From the NCBI GenBank assembly GCA_020636315.1, contig JACJYA010000009.1, positions 1-64,000 on the forward strand: a stretch of 64,000 nucleotides of DNA, in the 5' to 3' direction. The translations under genes were made by a program, and so were the position numbers. Source of the DNA: Lewinellaceae bacterium. GTDB taxonomy: Bacteria; Bacteroidota; Bacteroidia; Chitinophagales; Saprospiraceae. Shown one piece after another: positions 23,898 to 32,485 of this stretch. A model generated the notes under the pieces. The model had not been told where the DNA came from. It saw only the letters and a program-made list of their open reading frames with translations, and searched no databases. Positions within the stretch are counted from its first letter, which is position 1; each line of letters begins with the position of its first letter.

Positions 23898-24863
23898 ATG
23901 TCAGAATTATCAAAAAATGAACGCCGGGATTTCCTGAAGAAAGGAGCATTAGGTGTTACGCTGGCCGCCTGGGGCCAACTGGTCTTTTCCTGTTCTTCCG
24001 GCGGAGAAGGAGGCGAGGCAGCGGCGGAAACGTCAGACACGGTCAAGCTTCTGACCCCCGACGGCGAGCTGGTCGAAGTAGATAAGAAATACCTCAAGCA
24101 TGTTCATCATGTGCCCAAGGTTTCTCAAAAGGAAGCCAGGGCTGGTATTCCGGGCAAGAAGTTCGTCATGGTCATCGACCTGGCGCGCTGTAACAACGCC
24201 CGTAAGTGCATCAGCGCCTGCCAGGCCATGCACCACCTGCCACCGGAAAAGGAATGGGTGACCGTCAAACTGATGAAAGACAGCAAGGACAGTTCTCCCT
24301 ACTGGTTTCCCAAAACCTGCTTCCACTGCGACAACCCGCCCTGCGTGAAGGTATGCCCCGTCAATGCTACCTACAAACGGCAGGACGGCCTGGTGCTAGT
24401 GGACAGTGAGCGCTGCATCGGCTGTAAGTTCTGCATGACGGCCTGCCCGTATTCCACCCGAACTTTCAACTGGGGAGAAGAGCTGGAGATCCCCGCCGAT
24501 ATTGAGACCCACCATGCCGGCCCGGAAACCAGTGTTCCAAGCCGCCCGGGCACTGTCGAAAAGTGCGACTTCTGCCCCGATATGGTGCGCATGGGCAAGC
24601 TGCCGGATTGTGTATCGGCCTGCCCCAACGGCGTTTTCTATTTCGGCGACCAGAACGAGGACGTCGTTACCAACGGCTCCGAAACCCTTCGCTTCAGCCA
24701 GCTGATCAAAGACCGGTCCGGGTACCGCTATATGGAAGACCTCGGTACAGAACCACGGGTATGGTACCTGCCGCCGCGCGACCGCATATTCCCGGTGGAA
24801 AGGGGATATGAGGCATTACCTGATGACATTAAGGAAAGATACGATGATGTTGAAGGCATATAG
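23898..24863 (+). CDS. Tat-exported 4Fe-4S protein (NrfC/PsrB/QrcC-like)
   Basis: This is a 321-residue ferredoxin-like subunit. It has a twin-arginine signal (NERRDFLKKGALGVTLAAW) and a lipobox-like LVFSC, so it is probably a periplasmic Tat lipoprotein. Four cluster regions are visible. Clusters 2 to 4 are complete (CFHCDNPPCVKVCP; CIGCKFCMTACP; CDFCP with CVSACP). In cluster 1 (RCNNARKCISACQ) the second Cys is Ala, so it may hold a 3Fe-4S centre or none. It is followed by an NrfD gene, the usual membrane partner that exchanges electrons with quinone. Confidence 0.92.
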   Translation: MSELSKNERRDFLKKGALGVTLAAWGQLVFSCSSGGEGGEAAAETSDTVKLLTPDGELVEVDKKYLKHVHHVPKVSQKEARAGIPGKKFVMVIDLARCNNARKCISACQAMHHLPPEKEWVTVKLMKDSKDSSPYWFPKTCFHCDNPPCVKVCPVNATYKRQDGLVLVDSERCIGCKFCMTACPYSTRTFNWGEELEIPADIETHHAGPETSVPSRPGTVEKCDFCPDMVRMGKLPDCVSACPNGVFYFGDQNEDVVTNGSETLRFSQLIKDRSGYRYMEDLGTEPRVWYLPPRDRIFPVERGYEALPDDIKERYDDVEGI

Positions 24864-24921
24864 GAGAAACCTGCTGTGAGGCAAGTGAAACCTGTTTTTT
24901 CAAACCAACTTTAGTACCATT

Positions 24922-26229
24922 ATGGATATTTCGAAAAAGCAAACGGCAATCCTGCAGAAGTTCGGGCCATATATTGAAAGGTTTGACGCCAGATCCTTCG
25001 TTTACATCTTTCTGTTATCGTTGGTGATCCTCGTCGGCCTTTATGCCCTCATCCAGCAGATCCTGGAAGGCCACGTCGTTACCGGCATGCGGGATAATGT
25101 CGTGTGGGGGCTATACATCGTCAATTTCATCTTTTTCATCGGCATCAGCTACGGGGGCGCCATCCTGGCCGGGTTTTTACACCTTTTCAAGGTGCCCTGG
25201 CGCCGGCCGATCATGCGCATCGCGGTGCTGACGGCTTTCATTTCCGCCCTCATCGGCCCCATTTTCATTATTCTGTGCATCGGGCGCTTTGACCGCCTGC
25301 ACTATCTTTTCATCCACGCCCGGCTGCAATCGCCGATATTCTGGGATGTTGTAGCTATCAGCACCTACCTGGTAGGCGCCATTATTTTCATGTACCTGCT
25401 GATGATCAAAGACTTTGCGATTTACCGGGATTCTGATGTACTGAACCTGCCCACCTGGCGGAGGAACCTCTACCGGGCCCTCGCACTCAATTACCAGGGC
25501 ACCGAAAGCCAGAACCGGCAACTGTCGGTATCCAAGAACCTCATCGCTCTGATCATGATACCGATGGTAGTGGTGGTTTCTTCGGTCTTGTCCTGGATCT
25601 TTGGCATGACGCTGCGCCCCGGCTGGCACAGCACCATTTTCGGCCCCTACTTCGTACTGGCCGCCATCTATTCGGGCGCTGCTGTGATCGTCATAATGAT
25701 GTGGATCTTCCGGCGGTCCTACAAACTGGAAGACTACCTGACCGATAAGCACTTTGCCTATATGGGGTATATTCTGCTGGCGCTGGGCGCAGGTTACGGG
25801 TACTTTACCTTCTCGGAATACCTCACCAGCTGGTTCGGATCTGAGAAGTGGGATTCGGAAGTGATGGAGAAGCTGTTCAACCCCGATGAGTACGGCTGGT
25901 GGTTCCTGATCTCCAACGTTTTCTCTATCGTGATCCCCATTGTGGTGGTAGCCTTCAAAAAGCTGCGCACGCCCAACCTGATCACTTTATCGGCGCTGCT
26001 TCTGGTATTCGGCATGTGGATCAAGCGTTACCTCATCGTCGTTCCGACGCTGGAAACTCCGCTGCTCCCCATACAGGATACCCGGCCGGAATACATTCAT
26101 TATTCCGCTACCTGGGTTGAGTGGGCCTTGTCCTTTGCCGGTTTGGCCACATTCATACTTTTCTTCATCATCATGGCCAAGCTGGTTACGATCGTCACCG
26201 TTTCTGACTATGCCGAGAAGAAGAACTAA
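24922..26229 (+). CDS. NrfD/PsrC-type quinone-interacting membrane subunit
   Basis: This is a 435-residue integral membrane protein of the NrfD family with about ten hydrophobic segments, for example VYIFLLSLVILVGLYALI, WGLYIVNFIFFIGISYGG and VLTAFISALIGPIFIILC. Such subunits oxidise or reduce quinone on the periplasmic side and pass electrons to an FeS partner, here the gene just upstream. Charged residues inside segments (for example the HLFKVPWRRPIMR loop) match the family. Its length equals QrcD/ActC-like proteins. No catalytic molybdenum-type subunit is encoded beside it. Confidence 0.92.
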   Translation: MDISKKQTAILQKFGPYIERFDARSFVYIFLLSLVILVGLYALIQQILEGHVVTGMRDNVVWGLYIVNFIFFIGISYGGAILAGFLHLFKVPWRRPIMRIAVLTAFISALIGPIFIILCIGRFDRLHYLFIHARLQSPIFWDVVAISTYLVGAIIFMYLLMIKDFAIYRDSDVLNLPTWRRNLYRALALNYQGTESQNRQLSVSKNLIALIMIPMVVVVSSVLSWIFGMTLRPGWHSTIFGPYFVLAAIYSGAAVIVIMMWIFRRSYKLEDYLTDKHFAYMGYILLALGAGYGYFTFSEYLTSWFGSEKWDSEVMEKLFNPDEYGWWFLISNVFSIVIPIVVVAFKKLRTPNLITLSALLLVFGMWIKRYLIVVPTLETPLLPIQDTRPEYIHYSATWVEWALSFAGLATFILFFIIMAKLVTIVTVSDYAEKKN

Positions 26230-26265
26230 AGAGCTTTATCCATTGCTCAACAAAAAACTTTGACA

Positions 26266-27135
26266 ATGCCGCTTTCCAAGATCATAAAACTCAGCTGGCT
26301 CATTTGTATAATCGTCATGGGCCTCACTCCTGCCTCTCTCAAGGCACAGGATGAAGAAGAGCAGGAACAACTCCGCACCCGCGCCAGCCTCTCTTCAGTC
26401 CAGAAAAACGACAATGTCCTGGACCTGAAGATGCTCATTCGGGCCAAGATCGATGGCCGCTACACCGGGCTGCCCGGGTTGGAAGTGATGTTTTATGCCA
26501 CTACTGACAGCTCACAGGTAGAACTGGGCAAGGCTGCCACCAATGAGGACGGTATCGCCACCCTCACCGTCAAAACTCAGGAAGTGCCCAAAGATACGGC
26601 CAACCTCATGGCTTTCGCTGCCGAATTTGAAGGTAATGACGAATTCAAAGGTAGTGATGATGACATTGAAATATACCCGGCCGAGTTGCTTTTGCAACCT
26701 ATTGATGAGGATTCCTCCCGGGCGCTACTGCTCACCCTCGTCGGCAATGGCGACCCGGTTGAGGATGAAGACATCTCTATCTTCGTCAAGCGCCTGTTCG
26801 CTCCTTTGAAAGTTGGGGAAGGGACAACCGACAGCGCCGGTGAAGTAGATATCGATTTCCCTATGGACCTGCCCGGAGACGGAGAGGGCAACCTCGAGAT
26901 CTTTGCCCGGCTGGAAGACCACAGTGACTACGGCACCGTTGAAGTGCATGCGGCCCTGCCCTGGGGCACTCCCGTCGCCCAACTCAATCAGGACCTGCCC
27001 AAGGCACTCTGGAGCCCCAACCCCCCAACCTGGATGTTGCTGGCCTTCATCGTATTGATGACAGCAGTTTGGGGGCATTACGCCGTAATTGTCTATAAAC
27101 TCGCTCAGGTCAAGAAGGAAGGGAATGCCGAGTAA
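26266..27135 (+). CDS. Secreted/membrane-anchored protein of the cytochrome operon
   Basis: This is a 289-residue protein with an N-terminal signal (LSWLICIIVMGLTPASLKAQ), about 220 residues of acidic beta-rich sequence outside the cytoplasm, and one C-terminal membrane segment (PTWMLLAFIVLMTAVWGHYA). Two Ig- or Cna-B-like repeats seem likely: LPGLEVMFYATTDSSQ with GIATLTVKT, and VEDEDISIFVKRLF with AGEVDIDFP. It is not a family I can name. The operon position suggests an accessory subunit anchored beside the NrfD protein. Confidence 0.75.
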   Translation: MPLSKIIKLSWLICIIVMGLTPASLKAQDEEEQEQLRTRASLSSVQKNDNVLDLKMLIRAKIDGRYTGLPGLEVMFYATTDSSQVELGKAATNEDGIATLTVKTQEVPKDTANLMAFAAEFEGNDEFKGSDDDIEIYPAELLLQPIDEDSSRALLLTLVGNGDPVEDEDISIFVKRLFAPLKVGEGTTDSAGEVDIDFPMDLPGDGEGNLEIFARLEDHSDYGTVEVHAALPWGTPVAQLNQDLPKALWSPNPPTWMLLAFIVLMTAVWGHYAVIVYKLAQVKKEGNAE

Positions 27136-27176
27136 ACCCAATCAGATGTTAAATTTTTGCTAAAGCCACCCGGAAA

Positions 27177-27188
27177 TGATAAAAATCA
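27177..27188. promoter_or_regulatory. FNR-like site upstream of a small cytochrome c gene
   Basis: TGAT-AAAA-ATCA lies 89 bp before the start at 27278, a distance close to that of the site before resB (92 bp). A second dyad CGTCA-N6-TGACG follows at 27209-27224. Confidence 0.45.
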
Positions 27189-27277
27189 GTGGCCGCATGT
27201 CAAATTTTCGTCATATTGTTGACGTTAAAGAGGCTGAAAACAATAAAGCAATTTCGTTAATCCAAAATTTCTGAGAT

Positions 27278-27673
27278 ATGAAAATCAAGATCCTGATTCC
27301 GGCACTTTTGCTTGGAGCAGCATTTTTCATGGTTTCCTTCCAGTCCAACAGCGATTGGCCGGTTCCTGAAAAATACCAAAAGATGAAGAACCCTGTTGCC
27401 GCCGATGACGATTCTATCGAAATGGGTGAAGACCTCTGGAAGACTCACTGTAAGTCCTGCCACGGCAAGGAAGGCCTGGGCGACGGCTCGAAGGCCGCCA
27501 ACCTGGACACTCCATGCGGTGATTTCACTTCCGAAAAATTCCAGAAACAAACCGATGGAGCGCTCTTCTACAAAACGCTGGAAGGAAGAGGTGACATGCC
27601 TTCTTATAAGAAGAAAATTCCCAACGAAGAAGACATCTGGCACCTCGTCAACTTCATGCGCACATTGGAATAA
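27278..27673 (+). CDS. Small monohaem cytochrome c
   Basis: This is a 131-residue cytochrome c with a signal peptide (LLLGAAFFMVSFQS). One haem site is present: CKSCH in WKTHCKSCHGKEGLGDG. A likely distal Met lies in RGDMPSYKKKIPNEEDIW, the usual class I layout, and the protein ends in LVNFMRTLE. It is probably a soluble or anchored electron carrier between the NrfD/FeS/hexahaem complex and a terminal acceptor. It has its own promoter region with an FNR-like site and is closed by a strong terminator. Confidence 0.92.
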   Translation: MKIKILIPALLLGAAFFMVSFQSNSDWPVPEKYQKMKNPVAADDDSIEMGEDLWKTHCKSCHGKEGLGDGSKAANLDTPCGDFTSEKFQKQTDGALFYKTLEGRGDMPSYKKKIPNEEDIWHLVNFMRTLE

Positions 27674-27715
27674 CAGCACCTCTCTGAGGCGCCTTTAACC
27701 TCAAGTGCTACAATA

Positions 27716-27755
27716 GCCGCCACTCTGACGATTCAGAGTGGCGGCTTCGTTTTTT
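27716..27755 (+). terminator. Rho-independent terminator
   Basis: A perfect 13-bp stem, GCCGCCACTCTGA with its complement (27716-27728 and 27733-27745), has the loop CGAT and is followed by TTCGTTTTTT. It ends the cytochrome operon. Confidence 0.9.
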
Positions 27756-27805
27756 GCATCGTTTCAACCTTTTTACCAGCCGGTTGTTTCCCCAAAAATT
27801 GCATC

Positions 27806-28372
27806 ATGATGAAAATTGCCTTAATTTTCTTACTTCTTACTGCCCTGGGAATTACCCTGGGCAGCGCCGCAATGCGAAAGGCTCCACCTTCAAAACTGCC
27901 CGCCTCTTTTCATGAACTCACCGTTACCGGCATTGACGGAGAACCGATCCAGATGAAGGCCTTCTCGGGGAAATATGTCCTTTGTGTAAACGTAGCTTCC
28001 AAATGCGGCTTCACGCCCCAGTACAAAGGCCTGCAGGAATTGTATGAGAAATACCAGGACAAACTCGTGGTCATCGGCTTCCCCTGCAATCAGTTCCTCA
28101 TGCAGGAGCCCGGCAACGAAGAAGAGATCGCAACGTTCTGCGAAGTCAACTACGGCGTCACTTTTCCCCTCACCGAAAAGATCAAGGTGAAAGGCAGCGG
28201 CCAGCACCCCGTTTATGCCTGGCTGACCCAAAAAGAGCTCAATGGCGTATCGGACGCCAAAATAGGTTGGAATTTCAATAAGTTTCTCATTTCACCGGAA
28301 GGGGAATGGTTAGCGCATTTTCCTTCGAAAGTGGAGCCGATGAGCGAGGAGATTGAAACCTATCTTCAGTAA
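27806..28372 (+). CDS. Glutathione-peroxidase-family thiol peroxidase
   Basis: This is a 188-residue peroxidase of the glutathione peroxidase family, which in bacteria usually works as a thioredoxin-dependent peroxidase. The active-site residues are present: Cys67 in NVASKCGFTPQ, Gln96 in GFPCNQF and Trp155 in GWNFNKFLI. An N-terminal hydrophobic stretch (LIFLLLTALGITLGSA) suggests export or membrane anchoring, less common in the family. The segment after NQF reads LMQEPG where GQQEPG is typical. The gene follows the cytochrome operon terminator and probably has its own promoter. Confidence 0.92.
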   Translation: MMKIALIFLLLTALGITLGSAAMRKAPPSKLPASFHELTVTGIDGEPIQMKAFSGKYVLCVNVASKCGFTPQYKGLQELYEKYQDKLVVIGFPCNQFLMQEPGNEEEIATFCEVNYGVTFPLTEKIKVKGSGQHPVYAWLTQKELNGVSDAKIGWNFNKFLISPEGEWLAHFPSKVEPMSEEIETYLQ

Positions 28373-28531
28373 GCCCGGTTTTTCCTACCGGGATATTGCA
28401 GAGAACCTGAGCTTTATCCTTAACTGAAGCGCTCCAGGCGCAAACAGGCCCGAACTGTCCATTAGTGTGCTTCACCGTACAGGGTAACCAGCTATCAGGC
28501 TAAAAACCAACCCCCGGGTTCAGCCCTCGCG

Positions 28532-28740
28532 TTATTCTTTTTCTATCAATCCCTCACACAACGACAAGACATCCAATTCGTCTTCCGGACGTTTGCCGGA
28601 TATACCAGGGCTGACGGGATAAAATACTGCAGATTGTCCCGCATCCACCGTTTACCGTCGGCCAGGAGCACCCAGCCGTATTCTTCTCCGTCTCTCGGGT
28701 CAGTAAAAAAGCCCTTTTGCTCCTGTCACAGCTGGCCCTG
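28532..28740 (-). pseudogene. Remnant of a Fibrobacter-type (FISUMP) secreted domain
   Basis: Inside the otherwise empty 28373-28808 interval, the minus strand reads GFFTDPRDGEEYGWVLLADG then KRWMRDNLQYFIP. This strongly resembles the start of the 'major paralogous' FISUMP domain (FTDPRDGxxYxxVxxGxxxWMxxNLxY). A second frame then runs PVSPGISGKRPEDELDVL to a stop at 28532. No upstream start or signal peptide is visible. It looks like a truncated, frameshifted fragment. Confidence 0.4.
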
Positions 28741-28808
28741 TGGGAGAATATTCGTTATTTTGTCAGAGAGGAGGGTTCATCTGCTTCAATAATACTAAAC
28801 GGCCCGGC

Positions 28809-30986
28809 ATGAAAAAAAACATCATTCTGCACCTGTTTTTGCTTGTTTCCTTTTTCCCTGCCCAATCCCAGCACTCCGTCGCCCGCCTATGGAACGAGGC
28901 CGTCCTGGACGGCATCCGGGGCGACCTGGCGCGCCCCACCGTCCACGCCCGCAACCTCTTTCACACCAGCCTGGCTATGTACGACGCCTGGGCGGCCTAC
29001 AGTGAAACCGACGATACGTATTTACTGGGAAAGACGGTGCATGGGTTCACCTGCCCTTTCACGGGCACCCCTATCCCAACTGACATTCAGGCCGCCCGGC
29101 AAGAGGCCATCAGTTTCGCTGCTTACCGCCTGCTGAGGCATCGCTTCGCCGAGTCGCCGGGATGGCGGGACCTGTTCTACGAGACTGATCTCCTGATGGA
29201 TTCCCTCGGCTATGACCCCGGCATAGAGTCTGCCGATTACAAATGCGGGCCGGCGGAGCTGGGCAACTACATTGCCGAGCAGGTTATCCGGTACGGCCTG
29301 CAGGACGGTTCGAATGAGGCGGGTGCGTATGAGAACCGGTATTACGAGCCGGTGAACCCTCCCCTGTTCGTCGAGGCTCCGGGCAACCCGGACTTCCTCG
29401 ACCTGAACCGCTGGCAACCGCTGGCGTTCACTCAATTCATCGACCAGAGCGGCAACCCCTTCGGCGAATTTGCGCCCCCTTTTGTCAGCCCGGAATGGGG
29501 GCGCGTACTGCCCTTCTCTCTCGGCCCGGACACCGCAAAAGTATTCAACAGGGACGGGGGTGACTACTGGGTTTACCACGATCCGGGGCCGCCGCCTTAC
29601 CTGGACACCACCGCCGTGGGCGGGCTCTCCGAAGAATACAAGTGGAGCTTTGCCATGGTAGCCGTGTGGTCGTCCTTACTCGACCCTGCCGACGGGGTGC
29701 TGATCGATATTTCCCCCGCCTCGGTGGGCAACATCAGTGCTTACCCGAACGATATCTACGAATACCATGATTTTTATAACTTTTTCGAGGGCGGTGATAC
29801 CGGGCAGGGGTATGCCCTGAACCCGAAAACCGGGCAGCCCTATGCCCCGCAGCCCGTCCACCGGGCGGATTACTACCGGGTGCTGGCTGAATTCTGGGCC
29901 GACGGGCCGGACTCGGAGACGCCGCCCGGCCACTGGTTCACCATTTTCAACCACGTCAGCGATCAGCCGGAGCTGGTTAAAAAAATGCGCGGCTCGGGGC
30001 CTGTGCTTGATGCCCTGGAATGGGATGTGAAGGGCTACTTTGCCCTGGGGGGCGCCATGCACGATGTGGCCATTTCCGTCTGGGCCCTGAAAGGATGGTA
30101 CGATTACGTACGGCCGGTCTCCGCCATTCGGGGCATGGCCGAGTTGGGGCAGAGCAGCGATCCGGCCCTGCCCAATTACCACCCCGGTGGACTGCCGCTC
30201 ATCCCTGGTTATATCGAGCTGATCGGGCCGGGCGACCCGCTACAGGGGCAGAACGGAGAGTACGTCAACGAAATAAAGATCAAAGCCTGGCGAGGGCCCA
30301 ATTTTATCGATGACCCGCGGACGGATGTAGCGGGGGTCGGCTGGGTGCGCGCCGGTTTCTGGTGGCCCTACCAGCGCCCCACTTTCGTTTCTCCCCCGTT
30401 TGCCGGTTACGTCTCCGGCCATTCTACCTACAGCCGCGCCGCCGCCGAAGTGCTGGCCGCTATGACCGGCGACCCGTTCTTTCCCGGCGGAATGGGTGAG
30501 TTCCATTGCCCGAAAAACGAATTCCTCGTATTTGAAGACGGCCCCAGTACGGACCTCACCTTACAGTGGGCCACCTACCGCGATGCCGCCGACCAGTGCA
30601 GCCTTTCCCGTATCTACGGCGGCATACACCCTCCGGCGGATGACATCCCGGGCAGGAAGATCGGCCGGGATATCGGCGTGACAGCCTTTGCATTTGCGGA
30701 ACAGTATTTTAATAAGGCTAAAACGCCAAAAGAGGTAAAGGAGATTAAGGTTTTTCCCAACCCCACGAGTTGCGCCTTACAGGCCGAGTATGAATACGAA
30801 GGAGCAATGCCGGTAAAAATTTACAGCGCCGACGGCCGGCTGGAGCGAGAGCTTATCGTCCGGTTTTACGACAACCAGGGGTTTGTGAACCTGGCCGGCC
30901 TGGCCAATGGGCTTCACATCGTCGTTGGGTATTATGGAGAAAGGAAAAAGGCCTTTGAGCAAAAAGTCATCCTCCGGGCAGAGTAA
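28809..30986 (+). CDS. Secreted vanadium-haloperoxidase-like PAP2 protein with type IX sorting domain
   Basis: This is a 725-residue protein: a signal peptide (HLFLLVSFFPAQSQ), a large alpha-helical domain of the vanadium-dependent haloperoxidase/PAP2 superfamily, and a C-terminal type IX secretion domain (EIKVFPNPTSCALQ to KVILRAE). The phosphate/vanadate-binding motifs are visible as YVRPVSAIRG, then VSGHSTYSRAAAEV and SLSRIYGGIHPPADD. It may therefore be a surface or secreted haloperoxidase or phosphatase; which one cannot be told. The ATG at 28809 is chosen because the signal peptide follows at once. Confidence 0.88.
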   Translation: MKKNIILHLFLLVSFFPAQSQHSVARLWNEAVLDGIRGDLARPTVHARNLFHTSLAMYDAWAAYSETDDTYLLGKTVHGFTCPFTGTPIPTDIQAARQEAISFAAYRLLRHRFAESPGWRDLFYETDLLMDSLGYDPGIESADYKCGPAELGNYIAEQVIRYGLQDGSNEAGAYENRYYEPVNPPLFVEAPGNPDFLDLNRWQPLAFTQFIDQSGNPFGEFAPPFVSPEWGRVLPFSLGPDTAKVFNRDGGDYWVYHDPGPPPYLDTTAVGGLSEEYKWSFAMVAVWSSLLDPADGVLIDISPASVGNISAYPNDIYEYHDFYNFFEGGDTGQGYALNPKTGQPYAPQPVHRADYYRVLAEFWADGPDSETPPGHWFTIFNHVSDQPELVKKMRGSGPVLDALEWDVKGYFALGGAMHDVAISVWALKGWYDYVRPVSAIRGMAELGQSSDPALPNYHPGGLPLIPGYIELIGPGDPLQGQNGEYVNEIKIKAWRGPNFIDDPRTDVAGVGWVRAGFWWPYQRPTFVSPPFAGYVSGHSTYSRAAAEVLAAMTGDPFFPGGMGEFHCPKNEFLVFEDGPSTDLTLQWATYRDAADQCSLSRIYGGIHPPADDIPGRKIGRDIGVTAFAFAEQYFNKAKTPKEVKEIKVFPNPTSCALQAEYEYEGAMPVKIYSADGRLERELIVRFYDNQGFVNLAGLANGLHIVVGYYGERKKAFEQKVILRAE

Positions 30987-30996
30987 GAAGAGGGAA

Positions 30997-31004
30997 TATC
31001 TTTA
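30997..31004 (+). promoter_or_regulatory. -7 box (TATCTTTA), close to the start codon
   Basis: TATCTTTA matches the Bacteroidota -7 consensus TAnnTTTG except for the last base and lies 13 bp before the ATG at 31018. The same octamer precedes the gene starting at 33896. Confidence 0.35.
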
Positions 31005-31017
31005 ACTTGTTACCGCT

Positions 31018-32469
31018 ATGAGCCGCAAGGTCATCTACTTCCTCCTCTTCCTGGCTGCGGCGGGCCTGCGCCTGGCCATCCTCTTCCGGCAGGAGCTCAT
31101 TCCCGGGGTGAACGGAGGCTATTATCCTCTGCAGGTGCGCAGCCTGCTGGAGAACGGGCGCCTGGGCTTTGCCGACATGCCGCTGTACTTCTGGTTCAAC
31201 GCCTTTTGGGTGAAAGCCATAGCACTGTTTTACTCAGCGCCGGAGGAGAGCTGGATTATTCCGGTGGTAAAAACGGTGGACGCCTTTTTTCTACCCTTAC
31301 TGCTGATCCCACTGTATTTCATCGCCAAGGAATTCCGCCGTCCGAAGCAGCCTGGGCTTTGGTGGGAAGCCGCGGTAGCGACTTTTGCCGTGGCCGCGCC
31401 CTGGCCGCTGATGTTCACCGGCGATTTGCAGAAGAACGCCTTTGCCATTCCCTTTTTCTTTGCTTTTCTCCTATTCGGGTTGAAATACCTGCGGCGCCCC
31501 TCCAGGCCTTTATTTCTGGGCGGAATATTGTGCGTTTTGCTGGCCGGCTTAGCGCACTTTGGCGTATTTGTCATAGCCGTTGCCACGCTCGGGCTGGGGC
31601 TGTTTGTTGCCATTCTGAGGCCCGGAAAAAGCGACAGTTCGGAATCCGGAGTTCGGAAGGCTCCGAAGTGGGCGGCGCTAGCCTTGCTGAGCCTGGCCCT
31701 GTTGTCCACGGGCCTGGTTGCCTTGTTCGATTCTGCCCGGGCCTGGCGGCTGCTTACAGTGGCCGGAGAAATATTCCGGCATCCTGCCCTCTTCGGGGCC
31801 CTGGGGCCGCCGGAACTCCTTGGCTATTTCTTCTCCTGGTTATTGGCAGGCCTGGGGGCCTATGCCTTATACCAGCATAAAACCCAACTGGATATTTCCG
31901 AACGGGTAAGCCTTCTAACCTTAACGGTTTTAATCCTGCTGTTGTCTTTTCCGCTGCTCAATGCCGACTATGCCCAACGGCTGATGCTGATGCTATTTGT
32001 CCCCCAATCCGTTCTATGCCTGCTCCTTTTCCGGCTGCTTCCACCGTCCTGGAGCAATATACTGGCAACAGCCCTGCTTATTCTGTGCCTGGCCTTCAGC
32101 CCCGGGGTGCTGCACTTCAAGCAGCCCGTCCTCAGCCAGGCAGCCTACGATGAGTTGGAGGGCCTAAAGAGCCAGCTTCCTTTGGATGAAAACACCCTGG
32201 CCATTGCCCGCCACGGGCTGGAATGGTGGGCAGGATGGGCCCTACATTGCAAAACCGGCAATGAGAAAGGGGTGAATGCAGAAACGCCCGAGCAGTACCG
32301 GCAGGTGTTTTTTCTCCATCAGAAAAAAGGGAAGGAAGAACGAGGGCCGGCGGGAAAACACCCCGGCTTCCCGGAGCCGGAGCCGCCGTTTGGAGAGTTA
32401 TTGAAAACACGCGAGCTGGAGTATTTTCAGGTTTACAGATGGCAGACAACGCAGGGGGAGGGATACTGA
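31018..32469 (+). CDS. Polytopic membrane protein, GT-C glycosyltransferase-like
   Basis: This is a 483-residue membrane protein with about ten hydrophobic segments and a soluble C-terminal tail of about 110 residues. The first loop, FRQELIPGVNGGYYPLQVRS, sits where GT-C enzymes place their catalytic Asp/Glu and a conserved Tyr; here a Glu is the only acidic candidate. The fold resembles oligosaccharyltransferase/mannosyltransferase-type membrane proteins, which use lipid-linked sugars. I cannot assign a substrate. It follows the haloperoxidase-like gene by 31 bp, so co-transcription is possible. Confidence 0.7.
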   Translation: MSRKVIYFLLFLAAAGLRLAILFRQELIPGVNGGYYPLQVRSLLENGRLGFADMPLYFWFNAFWVKAIALFYSAPEESWIIPVVKTVDAFFLPLLLIPLYFIAKEFRRPKQPGLWWEAAVATFAVAAPWPLMFTGDLQKNAFAIPFFFAFLLFGLKYLRRPSRPLFLGGILCVLLAGLAHFGVFVIAVATLGLGLFVAILRPGKSDSSESGVRKAPKWAALALLSLALLSTGLVALFDSARAWRLLTVAGEIFRHPALFGALGPPELLGYFFSWLLAGLGAYALYQHKTQLDISERVSLLTLTVLILLLSFPLLNADYAQRLMLMLFVPQSVLCLLLFRLLPPSWSNILATALLILCLAFSPGVLHFKQPVLSQAAYDELEGLKSQLPLDENTLAIARHGLEWWAGWALHCKTGNEKGVNAETPEQYRQVFFLHQKKGKEERGPAGKHPGFPEPEPPFGELLKTRELEYFQVYRWQTTQGEGY

Positions 32470-32485
32470 TAAAACGGTATATTAA

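Noticed and set aside
18067..27188. Assigning the FNR-like sites to the Crp/Fnr gene at 11598-12221
   Set aside because: That gene's own upstream palindrome has a different sequence (GGTAACA-N4-TGTTACC), so a different regulator is more likely.
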